Source: Chiayiivirga flava (GTDB lineage Bacteria; Pseudomonadota; Gammaproteobacteria; Xanthomonadales; Xanthomonadaceae). Taken from it: a DNA stretch of 64,000 nt. The notes beneath the pieces were generated by a model. It was given only the letters and a program-made list of their open reading frames with translations, was not told the origin of the DNA and ran no database searches. The stretch's first letter is position 1. Every line of letters begins with the position of its first letter. Below are positions 44,601-52,570 of the stretch, piece by piece. Position numbers and translations under genes: made by a program. Location: assembly GCF_014202825.1 (NCBI RefSeq), contig NZ_JACHHP010000002.1, forward strand, positions 682,001 to 746,000, given 5' to 3'.

Positions 44601-47600
44601 GCATCAACAACGTCAACGACGCGCCGAGCTTCACCGCCGGCCCGCCGCAGATCGTGCTCGAAGACGCCGGCGCGCAGACCGTCGCAGGCTGGGCCACGGG
44701 TATCGACGACGGCGATGCCGGCGTCACCCAGGCGCTGACCTTCAATATCACCGGCAACAGCAATGCGGCGCTGTTCGCCGTCGCGCCGGCCATCGATCCC
44801 GCCACCGGCACGCTCACCTACACGCCGGCGGCCGATGCCAACGGCGTCGCCACGATCACCGCGACGTTGTCGGACGACGGTGGCACCGCCGACGGCGGCG
44901 TCGACACCAGCGCACCGCAGAGCTTCACCATCACCGTCACCGCGGTCAACGACGCGCCGAGCTTCATTCCCGGCGCGCCCGTGTCCATGCTCGAAAACGC
45001 CGGCGCGCAGACCATTCCGTGGGCCACGGCGATCAGCGCGGGGCCCGCGAACGAAGCCGGCCAGATCGCCACCTTCGTCGTCAGCGGCAACACCAACCCG
45101 GGACTGTTCGCCACGGCGCCGACGATCGCCGCCAACGGCACGCTGACCTTCACGCCGGCCACCAACACCAGCGGCAGCGCCGATGTCACCGTCGTGCTGC
45201 AGGACGACGGCGGCACCGCCAATGGCGGTGTCGATGCCACCGCCCCGGTCACGTTGACCATCACCGTCGTCGACGTCAACGCCGCGCCGAGCTTCGTCGT
45301 CGGTGCCGCGCAGACCGTGAACGAGGACGCCGGCGCGCAGACCGTCGCCGGCTGGGCCACGGCCATCGACGACGGCGACGCGGGCGCCACGCAGGCGCTC
45401 ACCTTCAACATCACCGGCAACACCAACACGGCGCTGTTCGCCGCCGGCCCGTCCGTGGCCGCCAACGGCACGCTGAGCTACACGCCGGCGGCCAACGCCA
45501 ACGGCACGGCGACGATCACGCTGACCCTGTCCGACGACGGCGGCACCGCCAACGGCGGCAGCGACACCTCCGCACCGCAGTCGTTCACCATTACCGTCGA
45601 CGCGGTCAACGACGCGCCGGTGTTCACCGCCGGCCCGGCGCAGACCATCGACGAAGACGCACCGGCGCAGACCGTGCCGAACTGGGCCACCGGCATCGGC
45701 CCGGGCGGCGGCACCGACGAGGCCGCGCAGACGCTGACCTTCGCCGTCACCGGCAACACCAACCCGACATTGTTCAGCGCCGCACCGGCGATCGCCGCGA
45801 ACGGCACGCTGACCTACGCCGTGCAGCCGAACGCCAGCGGCACGGCCACGCTGCAGATCACGCTGTCCGACAACGGCGGCACCGCGAACGGCGGCGTGGA
45901 CACCTCGGCGCCGCAGACCCTCGTGATCACCGTCAACAACGTCAACGATGCGCCGAGCTTCCTCGTCGGCCCGAACCCGACCGTGCTCGAAGACGCGGGC
46001 GCGCAGACGATCAACCCCTGGGCCACCGCGATCGACGACGGCGATCCGGACGTGACGCAGACGCTCACGTTCCAGATCGTGTCCAACGACAACGCCGCGC
46101 TGTTCAGTGCCGGCCCGGCGATCTCGCCGGCGGGCGTGCTGACCTTCACCCCGGCCGCGGAAGCGTCGGGCGTGGCCAACATCAGCGTGCGTCTGAGCGA
46201 CAACGGCGGCACCGCGAACGGCGGCGTCGACGCCTCCGCGCCGCAGGTCTTCACCATCACCGTCACCGAGGTCAACGACGCGCCGCTGGCCACGCCCAAG
46301 ACCCACGCCACGCATTCGGCGATCGCGCTGAACATCGTCGCGGCCAGCCACACCGGCGAGCTGCTCGACGGCGCCTCCGATCCGGACGACGCCCCGGCCG
46401 CGCTCAGCGCGCAGCTGGTCGCCGGTTCGTTCCTGCCGGCCGGCGCGCAGGTCACGCTCACCGACGCCGCCACCGGCAGCTTCCGCTATGACCCGCCGGG
46501 CGGTTTCAGCGGCGGCGGCAGCTTCCAGTTCCGCATCTGCGACGACGGCGCGCCGGTCGGTCCGGTGCAGTGCAGCGCGCCGCAGACGGTGTCGATCAAC
46601 GTCACCGGCCCGGAGCTGTGGTTCGTGGATGCCGGCGCCGCCGGTGGCGGTGACGGCGGACTTGCCGACCCGTTCACCTCGCTCGCCGCGATTCCGGGCG
46701 GGCGCGGCACCGGCGATCGCATCTTCGTCGCCAGCGGCAGCTACGCCGCGGGACATACGTTGAACGCGAACGAACAGGTCATTGGCCAGGCCGCCAGCGG
46801 CGGCTTCGCGAGCCTGCTCGGCGTCGTCGTGCCCGGCAACGGCCAGCTGGACGCGCTGCCCGCGTCGGGCCCGTCGCCGTCGCTCGGCGGCGGCGTCACG
46901 TTCGGCGGCAACGGCGGCGTGCTGCGCGGCGTGACGCTCACCGCAGGCAGCGGCACGGCCATCAGCGCCGGCGCGGTCAGCGGCATCGAGGTGGCCGAAA
47001 CGAGCATCGACGCCAGCACCACCGCCGCCAACTTCAACGGCACGGGTGCGAGTGCGGCCGGCGTGTCGTTCACCTCGACGCGGTCCACGGGCGGCGCCAA
47101 CGGCATCGTGCTCAGCAACCTCAGCGGCACCTTCGACTTCGGCACCGGCACCCTCTCGGGCCACAGCGGCACGACGTTCCAGGCCGGCGGCACGCTCGGC
47201 AGCACGAGCTACGCCGGTGATCTGGGCAAGACCGCCGCCGGTTTCCTGCTCGACGTGACGGGCGGTGCGTCCGGCAACCTGACGCTCGGCGGCGCCTTCG
47301 CCTGCACCGGCGCCTGCGGCAGCGGCGGCGGCAACGTCGGCGTCCGCGTCGCCGGGCGCAGCGGCGGTACCCTGAGCTTCACCGGCGCCAAGGCGATCAG
47401 CGGCTCGGCGGCCAATACCGCCATCCTGCTCAGCGGCAACGCCGGCGCCACGCTGAATTTCAGTGGCAACACCGCCCTGACAACCACCAGCGGCACCGGC
47501 CTCTCGGCGAACGGCGGCGGCAATCTGACGATCAACGGCCAGTTCGACGTGACCACCACGGCCGGCAGGGCGATACGCATCGACGGCATGACGCTGTCCG

Positions 47601-49321
47601 GCAGCACCATCGGCACGCTGTTCACCAACGGCGCACTGGGCGCCGGCGTCCCCGCCGTGCAGATCAGCAACAGCACCACGCCCGGCACCTTCACGCTCGG
47701 CCAGGAGCTTCTCCTCGATCACGACGATGCCGGCGAATCGGGCGGCGGCGTGCAGTTGGTCGACAACACCGGCAGCTGGTCGCTGCCGCGCTGGAGCCGC
47801 GTCACCAGCAGCGACACCACCGCACTGCGCGCGTCGAACGCCGGCACGCTCGGCATCGGCGACATCATCCGCGGCAATGCCGTCACGACGGTGGGGACGG
47901 CGATCCTGGTGCAGAACACCACCATCGCCGCGCAGGATCTCAACTTCACGGCGGTCTCCAGCTTCGGCGGCGCCGTCAACGGCATCCTGCTGCAGAACAC
48001 CGGCACGCTCGGCGGCCTCGTGGTGACCGGCACCGGCGCGCCCGGCAGCGGCGGCACCATCGCCAACACCAGCAGCCACGGCATCCAGCTGCTCACCACC
48101 GCGGCGCCGTCGTTCGCCTTCATGCAGATCCAGAACACCGTCGGCGACGGCGTCAGCGGCAGCCGCACCGACGGGTTCAGCTTCATCAACGGCAGTATCG
48201 ACAACTCCGGCATCGGCGGCCTCGTGGACGCGTCGAACATCGGTTTCAACGACACCGCCGCCGGCCTCGAAAACAACCTCAGCGGCACGGTCGTCATCAC
48301 CGGCAACACGCTGACCAACGCGCGCTACCACGGCGTGGACATCTTCAACTATGCCGGCACGCTGGCCGATGTCACGGTGTCGAACAACACGATCACCAGC
48401 AGCACCGTTGCGGCCACCTCGCAGGGCTCGGGCATCCGCCTGATCGCGTTCGGCTCGGCGACCACGGCCGCCAGCGTCACCAGCGCCACGCTCGCCAACA
48501 ACGTGATCAGCAACTTCCCCGGCGGCGTGGGCATCCAGGCGCAGGGCGGCAATGCCAACGCGGCAGGGCCGACGCCGCTGTTCGGCACCGCAGGGTCGGG
48601 GAGCAGCGTGATCCGCATCACCGGCAACCGCATCGCCGGCCAGAGTCCCGCCAATCCGATCGCGGCCGAGGCCATCGTGGCGCTGGTCAACGGCAAGGGC
48701 CAGGGCAACTTCGACATCTCCGGCAACGGCACCGTGGCCAACCCGATCACCAACGTCAACGGCACCGCCATCAGCCACTCGGCGTTCGGCACCGCGGTGG
48801 TGACGTCCACGATCAGCAACAACGTGATCGTGGCCAACAACATCTTCGCCGCGCAGGGCATCGGCGTGGGCACCTCGAACACGGCCGGCTTCGCCAACAC
48901 GCCGTCGCTGACCACCACGATCACCGGCAACAACGTGTCCGCCACCGACGGCAACGGCATCCTCGCCGTGGCGCGCGACGGCAGCGGCACGCTGCGCGCG
49001 AAGATCCAGAACAACACCGTGGCCGCACCGCTGACCGGCGTGCGCCCGGGCATCCGGGTCGATTCGGGCAACGGCACGTCCGTGAACGAGACGGTCTGCG
49101 TGAACATCTCCGGCAACACCAGCGCCGGCAGCGGCGGCCATCCGGGCATCGGCCTGCGCAAGCAGGGCGCGGTCGCCACCACCAACGCCTTCGGCGTCAA
49201 CGGCATGGTGGCCACCGCCTCTCCGGGCGTGGAAACCTACGTCGGCGGACTCAATCCGGCCGGTGCCGGCGTGCTGCTCATCTCCGCGAGCAGCGGCTTC
49301 TCCAACTGCAGCCTGCCGTGA
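41627..49321 (+). CDS. Giant cadherin-repeat surface protein with C-terminal beta-helix
   Basis: 2564 residues; AAGGGG lies 5-6 bases before the ATG. Signal peptide 1-22 (VLLSLWATQAIAQS). Residues 157-180 (IPATGWLTLLLLVGLTVWLA) resemble an IPTL-type C-terminal anchor but are internal, and a second hydrophobic segment follows at about 184-205. Then five cadherin-like domains of about 103 residues (AENSAAGTAVGS, DPDAGQTLTYAI, DVNEAP), seven more regular domains of about 110 residues (EDAGAQTVAGWATGIDDGD, DDGGTADGGVDTSAPQSF), one linker domain, and about 900 residues of right-handed beta-helix-like repeats. Probably an adhesin-like surface or secreted protein; calcium binding by the DPD/DxNDAP motifs is inferred. 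It leads the collar-protein locus. Confidence 0.88.
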   Translation: MKTGFRIVAVLLSLWATQAIAQSTVHEVYLDLDADASTGCSVVTDAGSVAGMELRLRATVDGDPPQVQTVTRALCDGAAFGAAQAQPAGYPVGLNLGSGGADVVEFSTALAGLGDGGTVPAAFVSSNAAGADLVLTTVTLPGTVEPPGPTPIEPAVIPATGWLTLLLLVGLTVWLARRHPGVGGTLVVIVMMGAGVAWAANFVADGQIIDWTGEAPVATDPANDASDGSAQIDIVAVFAATENARLHVRIDVRDLEPTANQAPTLDPQTFTLAENSAAGTAVGSIAGTDPDAGQTLTYAITGGNTGNAFAIDAATGAISVANAAALDFEAGATFALTVTATDDGDPALSATATITIDLDDVNEAPQIDAQTFAVSENAPDGTAVAAVVASDPDSSAPNATLTFAITGGNTGGAFAIDANSGAITVASSAAVTLANAPFALVVQVSDGGTPSLDASATITIEVTDQNDAPVFDQAAYAFTVAENSAAATAVGTLSATDPDAGQTLTYAIASGNVGNTFAVDAASGAITVADPAALDFETTPTFDLTVSVTDSGAPALSDTATVTVTLTDANDAPVADDAAFTVAENAAIGTSVGTYAATDPDATAPDNTLSYAITAGNDDGTFAIDATTGEITVADNTLLDFETVAAFALEITATDGGGLSDTGIATINVLDENEAPTLPAATRDVVEASPNGTPVGAPIAGIDPDTTAPNNTLTYAITGGNTDGAFQIDAATGQISVANSAAVTSATPVFTLSVEVTDGGGLVGSGTVTVNVTDVNDAPSFVAGPDQTSLEDAGPLTGTPDPWATAIDDNDPTVQALTFIVTADNPALFATQPSITPTGTLSYEAAPDANGSTLVTVVLQDDGGTALGGVDTSAPQTFTITVGAVNDAPLFTAGPNQSVLENAPAQTVPNWATGVAAGPANESGQTVAFAVTGNTDPSLFTVQPAVAPDGTLTYTPAPGVIGTATITLELADNGGTADGGVDTSAPQTFTISINNVNDAPSFTAGPPQIVLEDAGAQTVAGWATGIDDGDAGVTQALTFNITGNSNAALFAVAPAIDPATGTLTYTPAADANGVATITATLSDDGGTADGGVDTSAPQSFTITVTAVNDAPSFIPGAPVSMLENAGAQTIPWATAISAGPANEAGQIATFVVSGNTNPGLFATAPTIAANGTLTFTPATNTSGSADVTVVLQDDGGTANGGVDATAPVTLTITVVDVNAAPSFVVGAAQTVNEDAGAQTVAGWATAIDDGDAGATQALTFNITGNTNTALFAAGPSVAANGTLSYTPAANANGTATITLTLSDDGGTANGGSDTSAPQSFTITVDAVNDAPVFTAGPAQTIDEDAPAQTVPNWATGIGPGGGTDEAAQTLTFAVTGNTNPTLFSAAPAIAANGTLTYAVQPNASGTATLQITLSDNGGTANGGVDTSAPQTLVITVNNVNDAPSFLVGPNPTVLEDAGAQTINPWATAIDDGDPDVTQTLTFQIVSNDNAALFSAGPAISPAGVLTFTPAAEASGVANISVRLSDNGGTANGGVDASAPQVFTITVTEVNDAPLATPKTHATHSAIALNIVAASHTGELLDGASDPDDAPAALSAQLVAGSFLPAGAQVTLTDAATGSFRYDPPGGFSGGGSFQFRICDDGAPVGPVQCSAPQTVSINVTGPELWFVDAGAAGGGDGGLADPFTSLAAIPGGRGTGDRIFVASGSYAAGHTLNANEQVIGQAASGGFASLLGVVVPGNGQLDALPASGPSPSLGGGVTFGGNGGVLRGVTLTAGSGTAISAGAVSGIEVAETSIDASTTAANFNGTGASAAGVSFTSTRSTGGANGIVLSNLSGTFDFGTGTLSGHSGTTFQAGGTLGSTSYAGDLGKTAAGFLLDVTGGASGNLTLGGAFACTGACGSGGGNVGVRVAGRSGGTLSFTGAKAISGSAANTAILLSGNAGATLNFSGNTALTTTSGTGLSANGGGNLTINGQFDVTTTAGRAIRIDGMTLSGSTIGTLFTNGALGAGVPAVQISNSTTPGTFTLGQELLLDHDDAGESGGGVQLVDNTGSWSLPRWSRVTSSDTTALRASNAGTLGIGDIIRGNAVTTVGTAILVQNTTIAAQDLNFTAVSSFGGAVNGILLQNTGTLGGLVVTGTGAPGSGGTIANTSSHGIQLLTTAAPSFAFMQIQNTVGDGVSGSRTDGFSFINGSIDNSGIGGLVDASNIGFNDTAAGLENNLSGTVVITGNTLTNARYHGVDIFNYAGTLADVTVSNNTITSSTVAATSQGSGIRLIAFGSATTAASVTSATLANNVISNFPGGVGIQAQGGNANAAGPTPLFGTAGSGSSVIRITGNRIAGQSPANPIAAEAIVALVNGKGQGNFDISGNGTVANPITNVNGTAISHSAFGTAVVTSTISNNVIVANNIFAAQGIGVGTSNTAGFANTPSLTTTITGNNVSATDGNGILAVARDGSGTLRAKIQNNTVAAPLTGVRPGIRVDSGNGTSVNETVCVNISGNTSAGSGGHPGIGLRKQGAVATTNAFGVNGMVATASPGVETYVGGLNPAGAGVLLISASSGFSNCSLP
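42410..43957 (+). repeat. Five tandem cadherin-domain repeats (DNA level about 310 bp each)
   Basis: Each unit starts near GCGCCG(A/G) (Ala-Pro) after AACGA(A/C)GCC and contains the words GCCGAGAAC, GATCCGGAC and ACCTACGCGATCACCGG. The copies have drifted more than the next repeat class, so they look older. Confidence 0.8.
43958..46280 (+). repeat. Seven tandem repeats of about 332 bp
   Basis: A second repeat class inside the giant gene encodes seven 110-residue domains starting APSFxxGPxQ. Nucleotide similarity between copies is high (shared long words around GACGGCGGCACCGCCGACGG and ACCTTCACCATCACCGTC), which makes copy-number change by recombination likely. Confidence 0.85.
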
Positions 49322-49357
49322 GCGCGCGACTCATGCACACCACAGGGATACTTCGCC

Positions 49358-49864
49358 GTGGCTGAACCCTTTCTCTCCGAGGTCCGCCTGTTCTCGTTCG
49401 GGTTCCCGCCGCGTGGCTGGGCGCTGTGCAACGGACAATTGCTGCCGATCAACCAGAACCAGGCGCTGTTCTCGCTGCTCGGCACCACGTTCGGCGGCGA
49501 CGGACGGGTCAATTTCGCGCTGCCGGACCTGCGCGGCCGCGTGCCGATGCACGTGGGCGGCAGCCACACGCTGGGCGAACGCGGCGGCGAGCAGGCGCAC
49601 ACGCTGAGCATCGCGGAACTGCCGACGCACACCCACGTGGCCCAGGCCGCCGGGGTTGCGGCCACGACCAACACGCCCACCGGCGGGCTGATGCTGTCCA
49701 ATTCGCTGGGCTCGGCGGCCTACGGTCCGGCCAGCAATGTGGTGGCGATGGCGCCGCAGGCCGTGGCCAACGCCGGCGGTTCGCAGGCGCACCTGAACAT
49801 GCAGCCGTTCCTCACCATCAGCTTCTGCATCGCGCTGCAGGGCATCTTTCCGTCGCCGACCTGA
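49358..49864 (+). CDS. Tail-collar domain protein (Mdp family), copy 1
   Basis: 168 residues from a GTG, with AGGGA about ten bases upstream. Matches microcystin-dependent-protein/phage tail collar proteins: RLFSFGFPPRGWALCNGQLL, LLGTTFGGDGRVNFALPDLR, GRVPMHVG, and the C-terminal NMQPFLTISFCIALQGIFPS. These proteins resemble the tip of short tail fibres. First of three adjacent paralogues; follows the giant cadherin gene by 36 bases. No other phage structural genes are nearby, so this is a chromosomal non-phage locus. Confidence 0.92.
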   Translation: MAEPFLSEVRLFSFGFPPRGWALCNGQLLPINQNQALFSLLGTTFGGDGRVNFALPDLRGRVPMHVGGSHTLGERGGEQAHTLSIAELPTHTHVAQAAGVAATTNTPTGGLMLSNSLGSAAYGPASNVVAMAPQAVANAGGSQAHLNMQPFLTISFCIALQGIFPSPT

Positions 49865-49889
49865 AAAACGCACAGGACCTGCGTTTTTC
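49863..49889 (+). terminator. Perfect 10-bp hairpin between collar copies 1 and 2
   Basis: GAAAAACGCA ... TGCGTTTTTC with a 7-base loop, overlapping the copy-1 stop codon. The 3' arm ends in five T's, so it can act as a terminator or partial terminator that would lower expression of copies 2 and 3 relative to copy 1. It is also symmetrical, so it could stabilise mRNA. Confidence 0.7.
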
Positions 49890-49912
49890 AACAATTGCTG
49901 GGAGCAAGCGTC

Positions 49913-50422
49913 ATGGCACAACCGTATGTCGGCGAGATCCGGATGTTCGGCGGCAACTTTGCGCCCGCAGGGTGGGCGTTCTGCGATGGGCAGTTGCTGC
50001 CGATTTCCGAGAACGAAACGCTGTTCCAGCTCATCGGCACCACCTACGGCGGCGATGGTCAGAGCACGTTCGCGATGCCGGACCTGCGCGGCCGCCTGCC
50101 GCTGCACCAGGGCAACAGCTTCATCCTTGCCGAGACCGGCGGCGCGGAAGAAATCACGCTCACGGTCGGCCAGATTCCGTCGCACAGCCATCCGATGCTC
50201 GGCAGCGCCGACACGGCCACCACGCTGGCCGCGTCCGGTGCCGTGCTCGCGGCCAGCACCGGCGCCACGATCTCGCCGTACGGCACGGATGCGCCGCGCA
50301 CCAACCTCGCAGGACAGAGCGTGACGGCGGTGGGCGGCAGCCAGCCGCACACCAACATGAAGCCCTACCTGTGCGTGAACTTCATCATCTCCCTGTTCGG
50401 GATCTTCCCGAGCCCGACCTGA
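49913..50422 (+). CDS. Tail-collar domain protein (Mdp family), copy 2
   Basis: 169 residues; ATG with GGGAG eight bases upstream. Same family: EIRMFGGNFAPAGWAFCDGQ, LIGTTYGGDGQSTFAMPDLR, SQPHTNMKPYLCVNFIISLF at the end. It is diverged from copy 1 in the middle (TLAASGAVLAASTGATISPY), where the family's variable loop lies. Confidence 0.92.
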   Translation: MAQPYVGEIRMFGGNFAPAGWAFCDGQLLPISENETLFQLIGTTYGGDGQSTFAMPDLRGRLPLHQGNSFILAETGGAEEITLTVGQIPSHSHPMLGSADTATTLAASGAVLAASTGATISPYGTDAPRTNLAGQSVTAVGGSQPHTNMKPYLCVNFIISLFGIFPSPT

Positions 50423-50432
50423 GGCAGCGATC

Positions 50433-50951
50433 GTGGCCGATCCGTTTGTTGCGGAAATCCGCATCTTCCCCTTCAACTTCGCGCCGCGCGGCTGGGCGTG
50501 GTGCGACGGGCAGCTGCTGCCGCTGTCGCAGAACACCGCGCTGTTCTCGCTGCTGGGCACCACGTACGGCGGCAACGGCAAGAGCAACTTCGCCCTGCCC
50601 GACCTGCAGGGCCGCTCGCCGATGCATCCGGGCCAGGGACCGGGCCTGTCGCTGCACGACCTGGGCGAAACCGGCGGCAGCGAGACGGTGACGCTGCTCG
50701 AATCGGAGATCCCGTCGCACAGCCACGCGCTGCAGGCCTCGCAGGCCGACGCCATCGAGCGCACACCCGCGGCGAGCATGCCGGCCACCGGCATCGGCCT
50801 TGGCCTGTATGCCGCGCCCGCCAGCATCGTGCAGCTCTCGCCGCTGGCGCTGGCGCCGGCGGGCGGCGACCAGCCGCACAACAACCTGCAGCCCTACCTG
50901 ACGCTGTATTTCTGCATCGCGCTGCAGGGCGTGTTTCCGCCGCGCACATGA
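50433..50951 (+). CDS. Tail-collar domain protein (Mdp family), copy 3
   Basis: 172 residues from a GTG ten bases after copy 2, with GAGG upstream. Motifs EIRIFPFNFAPRGWAWCDGQ, LLGTTYGGNGKSNFALPDLQ and PHNNLQPYLTLYFCIALQ. Co-transcribed with copies 1 and 2; triplets of this family usually go together, perhaps as a hetero-assembly. Confidence 0.92.
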   Translation: MADPFVAEIRIFPFNFAPRGWAWCDGQLLPLSQNTALFSLLGTTYGGNGKSNFALPDLQGRSPMHPGQGPGLSLHDLGETGGSETVTLLESEIPSHSHALQASQADAIERTPAASMPATGIGLGLYAAPASIVQLSPLALAPAGGDQPHNNLQPYLTLYFCIALQGVFPPRT

Positions 50952-50964
50952 CGAGGAAGGCCCG

Positions 50965-51561
50965 ATGAAGAGACGACAGTTCCTGGGTGCCGGTCGCGTG
51001 GCGCTGGTCGGTGCCGGCATCGCCGCGCTGCCGCTGCGGCACGCCGCGGCGTCGGAGGCGGCGCCGCGGTTCCGCCTGCTGCGGCGCGACGGCGGCCGCC
51101 TGCGGCCGCTCGTCGACTGCGGCGCGCAGCCGGCGTGCGACGCTGCGCGGCTCGTCGTGCATCTGCAGCCGCTGCAGCCCGCGCCCGGCGGTGCGACGCT
51201 GGCGCGACTGCGCCTGAGCGCCATGTTCGATGCGCTCGGCGCACCGCAGTCGCCGTTCCACATGTTGCACTTCTCGGCGGCGGACCCGGCCGGCACCACG
51301 CGGCCCTACCGCTTCATGGCCGCACGCGAATCGCTGCGAGCGCTGCAGATCGAGTACAGCCTGCACGACGATCCCGCGGACACCTGCCGCAGCGAGCGCT
51401 GCAGTCTTGTCGCGCAACCCTTCGCCGCGCTCGAACCGGGCGACTACGTGCTCGCCGGTCCGGCGCGCGATCGGCTCGCCGCCAACGCAACCGACGGCCT
51501 GCTCGACGACCCCGCGCGCGATTTCGACTACGTGGCGTTCCGCATCGCCGTCGCCGGCTGA
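50965..51561 (+). CDS. Tat-signal protein of unknown function in the collar locus
   Basis: 198 residues. The start MKRRQFLGAGRVALVGAGIA has the twin-arginine RRxFL pattern followed by a hydrophobic core and ALPLRHAAASEA cut site, so it is probably exported folded by Tat. The mature part has two Cys pairs (DCGAQPACD, TCRSERC) and no domain I recognise. It starts 13 bases after collar copy 3 and is followed 11 bases later by a GNAT, so it belongs to this operon. Confidence 0.75.
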   Translation: MKRRQFLGAGRVALVGAGIAALPLRHAAASEAAPRFRLLRRDGGRLRPLVDCGAQPACDAARLVVHLQPLQPAPGGATLARLRLSAMFDALGAPQSPFHMLHFSAADPAGTTRPYRFMAARESLRALQIEYSLHDDPADTCRSERCSLVAQPFAALEPGDYVLAGPARDRLAANATDGLLDDPARDFDYVAFRIAVAG

Positions 51562-51572
51562 CGACGCCGACG

Positions 51573-52160
51573 GTGGCAGCGCATCCACCGACGGCATGGC
51601 GCGATTGCCTGCTGGTCGGCCTGCCGCTGGCGCTGCGGCCCGAGCGCGATGCCGATCGCGACGCGCTGATCGCGGTGTACGACGCCGCGCGCGCGGACGA
51701 ACTCGACCGCGCACCGTGGCCGCCCGGCCAGCGCGAGCGCTTCGTCGCGCACCAGTTCGAGCTGCAGCGCACCCAATACCGCGCGCACTACCCGGGCGCG
51801 GATTTCCTGGTGATCGAGCGCGAGGGCGTCGTCGTCGGACGCGTCTACCTGCATCGCGGCGCGCACGAACTCCGCCTGATGGACATGGCGCTGCTGCCGG
51901 AGCTGCGCCAGCGCGGCATCGGCACGCGCCTGCTGCGCGATCTCGTCGCGTGGTGCGACGGCGTACCGTGTCCGCTCACCCTGCACGTGGAGCCGTTCAA
52001 TCCGGCCTATCGCCTCTACCGCCGCTTCGGCTTCACCTGGCGGCGCAGCACCGGCATCTACCATTTCCTCGAGCGCGTGCCCGGCACGCCGTGCGGCGAG
52101 GCCGGAATGTCTGCGTGGCCGCGCGGCGAACCAGGCACCCGCGCAGACAGCGTCAGTTGA
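51573..52160 (+). CDS. GNAT-family N-acetyltransferase in the collar locus
   Basis: 195 residues from a GTG (start uncertain; no strong ribosome site). The acetyl-CoA region MDMALLPELRQRGIGTRLLRDL is the standard R-Q-R-G-I-G-T motif, and the end LHVEPFNPAYRLYRRFGFTW is typical of GNATs. Why a GNAT sits with collar proteins is unknown; it may modify one of the operon products. It overlaps by 8 bases the end of the convergent DUF6916-like gene. Confidence 0.85.
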   Translation: MAAHPPTAWRDCLLVGLPLALRPERDADRDALIAVYDAARADELDRAPWPPGQRERFVAHQFELQRTQYRAHYPGADFLVIEREGVVVGRVYLHRGAHELRLMDMALLPELRQRGIGTRLLRDLVAWCDGVPCPLTLHVEPFNPAYRLYRRFGFTWRRSTGIYHFLERVPGTPCGEAGMSAWPRGEPGTRADSVS

Positions 52161-52452
52161 ACACGATCTCGTAGACGATCCCGCGCGCGTCGCGCCGAAC
52201 CGGCGTGAAAAACAATTCCAGATGTCCGTGCACGGGATGTGGGAACTGCAGCAGCCCCTGCTGCAGCGGCGGTTGCAGCGGCCCGCGCAGCAACAGCGAA
52301 AAGCCGGGCAGCGCACGCACGGTCGGATATGCCGAGCGCGTCACCGCCTCCACCTGCATCGCCACTTCGTCGGTTCCGGCGCGGACCAGCAGTGCGTTGC
52401 CGATGAGGGCATCGAAATCATCGGCACGGAGCCGGTCGAGGGACGTGGTCAT
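52153..52452 (-). CDS. DUF6916-like small protein
   Basis: 99 residues, MTTSLDRLRADDFDALIGNALLV..., with the pattern GFSLLLRGPLQPPLQQGLLQ and PHPVHGHLELFFTPVRRD. This matches the DUF6916 family, which I know as occurring beside collar-domain genes in Xanthomonadales-type genomes; family assignment is from memory of the pattern. Function unknown. It faces the collar operon tail to tail. Confidence 0.7.
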   Translation of the reverse strand: MTTSLDRLRADDFDALIGNALLVRAGTDEVAMQVEAVTRSAYPTVRALPGFSLLLRGPLQPPLQQGLLQFPHPVHGHLELFFTPVRRDARGIVYEIVFN

Positions 52453-52570
52453 GCCGGCAAGCTTATGCGCCGAGCCGCTTGCTGCCAATGCAGCGAGGTC
52501 TTCGCGCAGCATTGAACCGCCGCAGCGCATCCGCCAGACTCGCGCGACCCCCCACGTGCCGGAGGCCGCC

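Noticed and set aside
43958-46280. CRISPR-like array
   Set aside because: The repeats are 332 bp, in frame and coding; there are no short identical repeats with unique spacers.
44441-49141. 1566-residue open frame antisense to the giant cadherin gene
   Set aside because: It is an antisense shadow of GC-rich codons; composition is Arg/Ala/Gly-rich with no domain, and the plus strand has clear cadherin repeats.
49358-50951. Prophage remnant because of three tail-collar genes
   Set aside because: No capsid, portal, terminase, integrase or lysis genes nearby; Mdp-type triplets are known as chromosomal non-phage loci.
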